DNA of 64,000 nt from Catalinimonas alkaloidigena. GTDB taxonomy: Bacteria > Bacteroidota > Bacteroidia > Cytophagales > Flexibacteraceae. Numbering within the stretch: position 1 is the first letter of the stretch; each line of letters opens with the position of its first letter. Shown in pieces: positions 59,314 to 64,000 of the stretch. Location of the stretch: the NCBI RefSeq assembly GCF_900100765.1, contig NZ_FNFO01000010.1, positions 1 through 64,000 on the forward strand. Direction: 5' to 3'. A program made the translations under genes and the position numbers. The notes beneath the pieces are model-generated. The model did no database searches, was not told the origin of the DNA, and was given only the letters and a program-made list of their open reading frames with translations.

Positions 59314-61416
59314 TTAATTAACTGCCGCGCCTTTGCTTTTAGAGATGATTGCCTCTGCTAAGTTGTTCGGCACAAACTCATAGTGAGAGAAAGTCAGAGA
59401 AGCGGTTGCACGTCCCGAAGAGATCGTACGCAGATCGGTTACGTAGCCAAAAAGCTCCGACAGGGGCACATTCGCTTTGATTACCTGCGCACCCGCTTTG
59501 GTATCCATACCGCGCATGATGCCACGACGACGGTTCAGGTCACCTGTGATAGGACCGGTAAACTCTTCCGGTGTTACCACATCCACATTCATGATAGGTT
59601 CCATGATTTTCGGTCCGGCCTGACGAGCGGCTTCTTTAAAGCCCAAACGTGCTGCCATTTCGAAAGAGAGCGAATCAGAGTCAACATCGTGGAAGGATCC
59701 GTGGTAAAGACGCACCTTCATCGCTTCGATAGGATAGCCCGCCAACGGTCCATTCTTCATCGCTTCATCGAAACCTTTCTGGATGGCAGGAATGAATTCG
59801 CGAGGAATGACACCACCGACAATCTCGTTTTTAAACTCAAGCCCTTGGGTTTCATCTTCCCGTGGCCCAAGTTCAAAGACGATGTCTGCGAACTTACCAC
59901 GACCACCGGTTTGCTTTTTGTAGACTTCACGGTGTTCAACCGCTTTGGTGAGCGCTTCTTTGTAGGCCACCTGGGGAGCCCCCTGGTTGATCTCTACTTT
60001 AAATTCACGCTTCAAGCGATCGATGATGATTTCCAAGTGAAGCTCACCCATACCCCGCAGGATGGTTTGCCCTGTTTCGTGGTCAGTATTCACTTGCAGA
60101 GTCGGATCCTCTTCTACCAATTTAGCGATCCCGTTGCTCAACTTATCCATATCGGCCTGCGTCTTAGGCTCGATAGCATAACCGATTACAGGCTCAGGGA
60201 ACACCATGGACTCGAGCACAATCTTAGCGCTCTGATCACACAAGGTATCACCCGTTTTGATGTCTTTAAAGCCGACAACCGCTGCAATATCCCCCGCACT
60301 CAGACGCTCAATCTGATTCTGCTTGTTAGCGTGCATTTGGAAGATACGCGAGATACGCTCCTTATTGTTCGAGCGAGTATTGTAGATGTAAGAACCTGAC
60401 TCCAATACTCCTGAGTAAGCACGTACGAAGCAAAGGCGACCTACGTAAGGATCGGTAGCGATTTTGAAAGCCAAACCAGCAAAAGGTTCTTTATCAGAAG
60501 GCTTACGCTTAATTTCAGCCCCTGTGTCTGGATCCGTTCCTTTGATGCTTTCACGATCGAGCGGCGAAGGGCACAAGGCCATCACGTAATCCAGCATCGT
60601 TTGTACGCCCTTGTTCTTAAACGAAGAACCACAAAGCATAGGAACGATGGCCATATCGATAGTTGCGCGACGAAGCGCGTTCATGATCTCGTCTTCGGTG
60701 ATCGACTCAGGATCTTCGAAATACTTCTCCATCAGCGACTCGTCGTACTCAGCTACTGCTTCCAACAGCTTTTCACGATACTCCGTCGCTTCATCCATCA
60801 TATCGTCAGGAATAGGCACCTCGGTAAACGTCATGCCCATATCTTCCTCGTTCCAGATAATGCCCCGGAAGTTGACCAAGTCAACCACACCCCGGAAGTG
60901 ATCTTCAGCACCAATTGGCAGCTGCAACGCAACTGCGTTGCTGCCGAGCATTTCTTTTACCTGCTTGCAAACCGCCAGGAAGTCAGCGCCGGAACGGTCC
61001 ATCTTGTTCACAAAACCAATGCGGGCTACATTGTAGTTATTCGCCAGACGCCAGTTGGTTTCAGACTGAGGCTCTACCCCATCTACCGCGCTGAACAAGA
61101 ACACCAGCCCATCCAATACGCGCAGCGAACGGTTTACCTCTACGGTAAAGTCCACGTGCCCGGGCGTATCAATGATATTGAGGTGATACTGCTCGCCTCT
61201 GTATGGCCAGCTAACGGTAGTAGCTGCAGACGTAATGGTAATACCGCGCTCCTGTTCTTGCTCCATCCAGTCCATCGTGGCGGCACCATCGTGCACCTCC
61301 CCGATTTTGTGACTTACCCCAGAGTAGAACAGAATGCGTTCTGTCGTAGTCGTTTTACCTGCGTCGATGTGCGCAGCAATTCCTATATTCCTGGTGTATT
61401 TTAAATCGCGTGCCAT
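59314..61416 (-). CDS. fusA: Elongation factor G
   Basis: This 700-residue GTPase drives translocation. It has the G1 loop AHIDAGKTT (15-23), the switch [11 protein letters not shown], the NKMDRSG specificity motif near residues 138-144, and domains II to V, with the domain IV stretch [14 protein letters not shown]. The length is normal. It lies between rpsG and rpsJ, three and eight bases away, in the str operon order. No tuf gene is in this window. Confidence 0.97.
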   Translation of the reverse strand: MARDLKYTRNIGIAAHIDAGKTTTTERILFYSGVSHKIGEVHDGAATMDWMEQEQERGITITSAATTVSWPYRGEQYHLNIIDTPGHVDFTVEVNRSLRVLDGLVFLFSAVDGVEPQSETNWRLANNYNVARIGFVNKMDRSGADFLAVCKQVKEMLGSNAVALQLPIGAEDHFRGVVDLVNFRGIIWNEEDMGMTFTEVPIPDDMMDEATEYREKLLEAVAEYDESLMEKYFEDPESITEDEIMNALRRATIDMAIVPMLCGSSFKNKGVQTMLDYVMALCPSPLDRESIKGTDPDTGAEIKRKPSDKEPFAGLAFKIATDPYVGRLCFVRAYSGVLESGSYIYNTRSNNKERISRIFQMHANKQNQIERLSAGDIAAVVGFKDIKTGDTLCDQSAKIVLESMVFPEPVIGYAIEPKTQADMDKLSNGIAKLVEEDPTLQVNTDHETGQTILRGMGELHLEIIIDRLKREFKVEINQGAPQVAYKEALTKAVEHREVYKKQTGGRGKFADIVFELGPREDETQGLEFKNEIVGGVIPREFIPAIQKGFDEAMKNGPLAGYPIEAMKVRLYHGSFHDVDSDSLSFEMAARLGFKEAARQAGPKIMEPIMNVDVVTPEEFTGPITGDLNRRRGIMRGMDTKAGAQVIKANVPLSELFGYVTDLRTISSGRATASLTFSHYEFVPNNLAEAIISKSKGAAVN

Positions 61417-61419
61417 GAA

Positions 61420-61887
61420 TTAGAATCTAAAGTGTGAAAACGCTCTGTTTGCTTCAGCCATTCGGTGGGTGTCGTCTTTTTTCTTAACAGCCGCTCCTTC
61501 ACCTTTCGCCGCAGCAACAATCTCGCCCGCCAGCTTTTCCGTCATGGTTTTCTCACCCCGCAGACGTGCGTACTTAATCATCCATTTGATCCCCAATGAC
61601 TGTTTCCGGTCAGGACGCACCTCGCTAGGCACCTGGAATGTAGCACCTCCCACACGACGACTACGTACCTCTACGTTAGGCATCACGTTGTTCAACGCTT
61701 TTTTCCATGTTTCCAGACCGTTCTCGTTGGTGCGCTTTTCTACCAAATCGCAAGCATCGTAGAAGATAGAATAAGCAATGCTTTTCTTGCCGTCTATCAT
61801 CAAGCTGTTTACGAATTTAGTAACCAGGGTGTCCTTGTATTTAGGATCAGGCAGTACGTACCGCTTTTTTGGTTTAGCCTTTCTCAT
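61420..61887 (-). CDS. rpsG: 30S ribosomal protein S7
   Basis: This 155-residue 16S rRNA-binding protein has [35 protein letters not shown], the [25 protein letters not shown] stretch and the closing [14 protein letters not shown], matching S7. It follows rpsL by 13 bases and precedes fusA by three. Confidence 0.97.
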   Translation of the reverse strand: MRKAKPKKRYVLPDPKYKDTLVTKFVNSLMIDGKKSIAYSIFYDACDLVEKRTNENGLETWKKALNNVMPNVEVRSRRVGGATFQVPSEVRPDRKQSLGIKWMIKYARLRGEKTMTEKLAGEIVAAAKGEGAAVKKKDDTHRMAEANRAFSHFRF

Positions 61888-61900
61888 GACAATCTATACG

Positions 61901-62311
61901 CTATTTCTTTTTCCCTTTAGTCGGCGCGGCTGCTTGTCCTGGTTTTGGACGCTTCGCACCATATTTAGAACGCCCTTGCAGACGACCACTTACACCCGCC
62001 GTATCCAACGCACCGCGTACGATGTGGTAACGCACCCCGGGCAGATCTTTGACACGTCCCCCGCGAATCAGCACGATCGAGTGCTCTTGCAGATTGTGTC
62101 CTTCCCCAGGAATGTAAGCGTTCACTTCTTTCTGGTTAGTCAGGCGTACCCGCGCTACTTTACGCATCGCAGAGTTAGGCTTCTTAGGAGTGGTGGTGTA
62201 CACACGAGTGCACACACCGCGCCGCTGCGGGCACGCGTCCAGCGCGGGAGATTTGGATTTACTGGTTAGTTGTTTTCTACCTTTTCTAACCAATTGTTGA
62301 ATGGTTGGCAT
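61901..62311 (-). CDS. rpsL: 30S ribosomal protein S12
   Basis: This 136-residue decoding-centre protein has [67 protein letters not shown] and [23 protein letters not shown]. The K in PKKPNSA and in RVKDLPG are the usual streptomycin-sensitivity positions, here wild-type. It starts the str-type transcript from a strong promoter. Confidence 0.97.
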   Translation of the reverse strand: MPTIQQLVRKGRKQLTSKSKSPALDACPQRRGVCTRVYTTTPKKPNSAMRKVARVRLTNQKEVNAYIPGEGHNLQEHSIVLIRGGRVKDLPGVRYHIVRGALDTAGVSGRLQGRSKYGAKRPKPGQAAAPTKGKKK

Positions 62312-62356
62312 CTATCGTTTTCCGCTTAGTCGTTAACCCTCAAAATTTTCGGATTG

Positions 62357-62387
62357 CAAAAGTAAATAAAAATACTCTAGCAACAAA
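62357..62387 (-). promoter_or_regulatory. Promoter of the rpsL operon
   Basis: On the minus strand TTTG (62384-62387) and TACTTTTG (62357-62364) are exactly 19 bases apart, a full consensus match, 46 bases before the rpsL ATG. Confidence 0.82.
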
Positions 62388-62406
62388 TCAGTATAAAATT
62401 AAAGTT

Positions 62407-62736
62407 CTAGGCCTGCCCCATGGTGCCGCCGAAAGGCAACGGAAATTCTGGTGAAGCCTGGGCAGTCCGCTTGATGCGGCCATGAATGGATTCGTATCGC
62501 TCGATGTTTTCTTTCAAGGCTTCCAGAAAACGGACCGCGTGTTCCGGAGTCACGATCACCCGTGATTTCACCTTCGCTTTTGGAATGCCGGGCATCAGGC
62601 GAATAAAGTCCAGAATGAATTCGCTGTTGGAATGCGCAATCATTGCTAGGTTGGCATACACTCCTTCAGCCACTTCCTCCGACAACTCAATATTGATTTG
62701 ATTCTGTTGCTCTTCGGATGCGTTTTCTTCCTTCAT
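62407..62736 (-). CDS. DUF3467 domain-containing protein
   Basis: This 109-residue protein has the DUF3467 pattern INIELSEEVAEGVYANLAMIAHSNSEFILDFIRLMPGIPKAKVKSRVIVTPEHAVRFLEALKENIERYE. The role is unknown to me. The ATG at 62736 is preferred over the longer frame, which runs into the rpoC terminator. Its place between rpoC and rpsL is common in Bacteroidota and hints at a link to transcription or ribosome genes, but that is inference. Confidence 0.88.
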   Translation of the reverse strand: MKEENASEEQQNQINIELSEEVAEGVYANLAMIAHSNSEFILDFIRLMPGIPKAKVKSRVIVTPEHAVRFLEALKENIERYESIHGRIKRTAQASPEFPLPFGGTMGQA

Positions 62737-62760
62737 CTCTAATTTTCCTCTGGTTACAAA

Positions 62761-62810
62761 TAAAAATGGCGGACACCTCGAGCACACTGTGGGCCGTAGT
62801 GTCCGCCATT
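62761..62810 (-). terminator. Terminator after rpoC
   Basis: AATGGCGGACAC (62765-62776) pairs fully with GTGTCCGCCATT (62799-62810) around a 22-base loop that can form a small inner stem. A U-rich run follows on the minus strand. It lies 13 bases after the rpoC stop, just ahead of the DUF3467 gene. Confidence 0.85.
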
Positions 62811-62823
62811 TCAATACATTCGC

Positions 62824-64000
62824 TTATCTGCTTTGCAGTTCGCGTCTTCTCCGCATGGAAGTTCCGTCGCCGTTTGACGTCGACAGCTTCTCATACTCTT
62901 CTTTCGAACCGACAATGATATTTTCGTACTCGCGCAGACCCGTTCCCGCCGGGATCAGGTGGCCTACGATTACGTTTTCTTTCAGTCCTAACAGGTGATC
63001 GCTCTTGCCACGGATCGACGCTTCGCTCAATACCTTCGTGGTTTCCTGGAAGGAAGCCGCTGAGATAAAGCTCTCGGTGCCTAGCGAGGCTTGTGTGATC
63101 CCCTGGAGCGTCGGGCGCGAAACCGCCGGTTCCGCATCGCGTACTTCTACCAGTTTCATATCACGACGGCGCAAGCTCGAGTTCTCATCGCGCAGCTGAC
63201 GGGCCGTTACAATCTGACCTGCTCTCAGCTTCTCCGAATCTCCGGCTTCCACGACGACTTTCTTATCCAGAATTTCGTCGTTTTCGCCTTGGAAGGTGAA
63301 TTTGTCGACTGTCTGTCCCGGCAAGAAGCTGGTATCACCAGGCTCCAGAATTTCAACCTTCTGCATCATCTGACGCACGATGGCTTCGATGTGCTTGTCG
63401 TTGATTTTTACCCCTTGCAGGCGGTATACTTCCTGGATTTCGTTCACCAAGTACTCCTGTACTGCAGTAGGACCTTTGATGGCCAGAATGTCAGACGGCG
63501 TAATGGCACCATCGGAAAGCGGCATCCCTGCGCGAACAAAGTCATTGTCCTGCACCAAAATGTGCTTGGACAGCGGCACAAGGTATTTCTTCTTCACGCC
63601 ATCTTTCGATTCGATGAAGATCTCACGGTTACCCCGCTTGATACCACCGTACGTCACGGCACCATCAATTTCGCTCACAACCGCCGGGTTCGACGGGTTT
63701 CGTGCTTCGAACAACTCCGTTACCCGTGGTAGACCGCCTGTGATATCACGCGTCTTACCGACCGCACGTGGAATCTTAGCCAGAATCTGACCCGCCCGGA
63801 TGACGTCACCTTCGTCAACCGCAATGTGCGCACCGACCGGCAGGTTATAGCTCTTCCCGTCGCCGTCACGCGGGCTCACCGAAATGGCCGGGTTCTTCGA
63901 CTTGTCTTTCGTGTCAACGATTACTTTCTCCCGGTGACCAGTGTGTTCATCATACTCTTCACGGAAGGTGATGCCGTCTTCAATCGACTCGAACCCGATG
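62824..64000 (-). CDS. rpoC: DNA-directed RNA polymerase subunit beta', C-terminal part
   Basis: The reading frame stays open to the right edge of the window; the N-terminal part lies outside. The visible 391 residues include [28 protein letters not shown], the [18 protein letters not shown] motif of the bridge/cleft region, and [31 protein letters not shown], then the closing [32 protein letters not shown]. This is the C-terminal third of beta'. It ends with a terminator and is followed by DUF3467 and rpsL in the same direction. Confidence 0.97.
   Translation of the reverse strand, partial: IGFESIEDGITFREEYDEHTGHREKVIVDTKDKSKNPAISVSPRDGDGKSYNLPVGAHIAVDEGDVIRAGQILAKIPRAVGKTRDITGGLPRVTELFEARNPSNPAVVSEIDGAVTYGGIKRGNREIFIESKDGVKKKYLVPLSKHILVQDNDFVRAGMPLSDGAITPSDILAIKGPTAVQEYLVNEIQEVYRLQGVKINDKHIEAIVRQMMQKVEILEPGDTSFLPGQTVDKFTFQGENDEILDKKVVVEAGDSEKLRAGQIVTARQLRDENSSLRRRDMKLVEVRDAEPAVSRPTLQGITQASLGTESFISAASFQETTKVLSEASIRGKSDHLLGLKENVIVGHLIPAGTGLREYENIIVGSKEEYEKLSTSNGDGTSMRRRRELQSR

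Noticed and set aside
59383-60399. Long plus-strand frame (338 codons) opposite fusA
   Set aside because: It mirrors the highly biased codons of elongation factor G; the product is histidine- and arginine-rich without domain pattern.

Overview
The window reads as chromosomal DNA of a member of the Bacteroidota, most likely order Cytophagales. Evidence for this includes several promoters of the Bacteroidota type (TTTG, 19-20 bases, TAnnTTTG), a fused MurF-alanine racemase, a DUF3467 gene directly after rpoC, DUF4293 and lamin-tail proteins, a DksA-like protein and L36/S14 proteins that have lost their zinc cysteines, and a sulfite reductase with a C-terminal HEPN-like domain. The first two thirds are GC-richer than the ribosomal third. 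I saw no rRNA, CRISPR array, insertion sequence or prophage.

Layout. 1-6.4 kb: an assimilatory sulfur block on the plus strand, with the tail of a ferredoxin-NADP reductase, siroheme sulfite/nitrite reductase, two siroheme biosynthesis enzymes, an APS-type reductase, O-succinylhomoserine sulfhydrylase and a short-chain dehydrogenase. Electrons, cofactor, sulfide production and sulfide capture are thus encoded together. A tRNA-Gln follows. 6.6-8.9 kb: an unrecognised 63-residue peptide gene, divergent from a helical-repeat (TPR-like) protein gene; this is the least explained part of the window. 8.9-15.3 kb: a complete oligopeptide/dipeptide-type ABC importer (lipoprotein, two permeases with unusual insertions, and a divergent double ATPase), then a small P-loop protein. 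15.3-25.5 kb: mixed metabolism and housekeeping (heme oxygenase-like protein, ribD, msrC, prmC, Hsp20, a 2-oxoacid dehydrogenase E2, cinA, radC, rpsT).

25.5-38.8 kb: secreted and envelope proteins (zinc phospholipase/nuclease-like protein, a DUF3857-transglutaminase protein, two predicted lipoprotein or LysM proteins, a lamin-tail protein, a GT39 glycosyltransferase, an Ntn asparaginase), plus asd, a DksA-like regulator and scpB. 38.8-44.2 kb: a pseudouridine synthase, glyS and the murF-alr fusion.

44.2-64 kb: the large translation and transcription cluster, all on the minus strand. In transcription order it runs rpoC (partial), DUF3467, rpsL, rpsG, fusA, rpsJ, a terminator, then rplC-rplD-rplW-rplB-rpsS-rplV-rpsC-rplP-rpmC-rpsQ-rplN-rplX-rplE, a hairpin with a U run, rpsN, rpsH-rplF-rplR-rpsE-rpmD-rplO-secY-map-infA-rpmJ-rpsM-rpsK-rpsD-rpoA-rplQ. 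Clear promoters precede rpsL and rplC, and a weaker one precedes rpsH, so the cluster appears to be several transcription units.

All functions were assigned by reading the translated sequences and recognising families; no database search was run.
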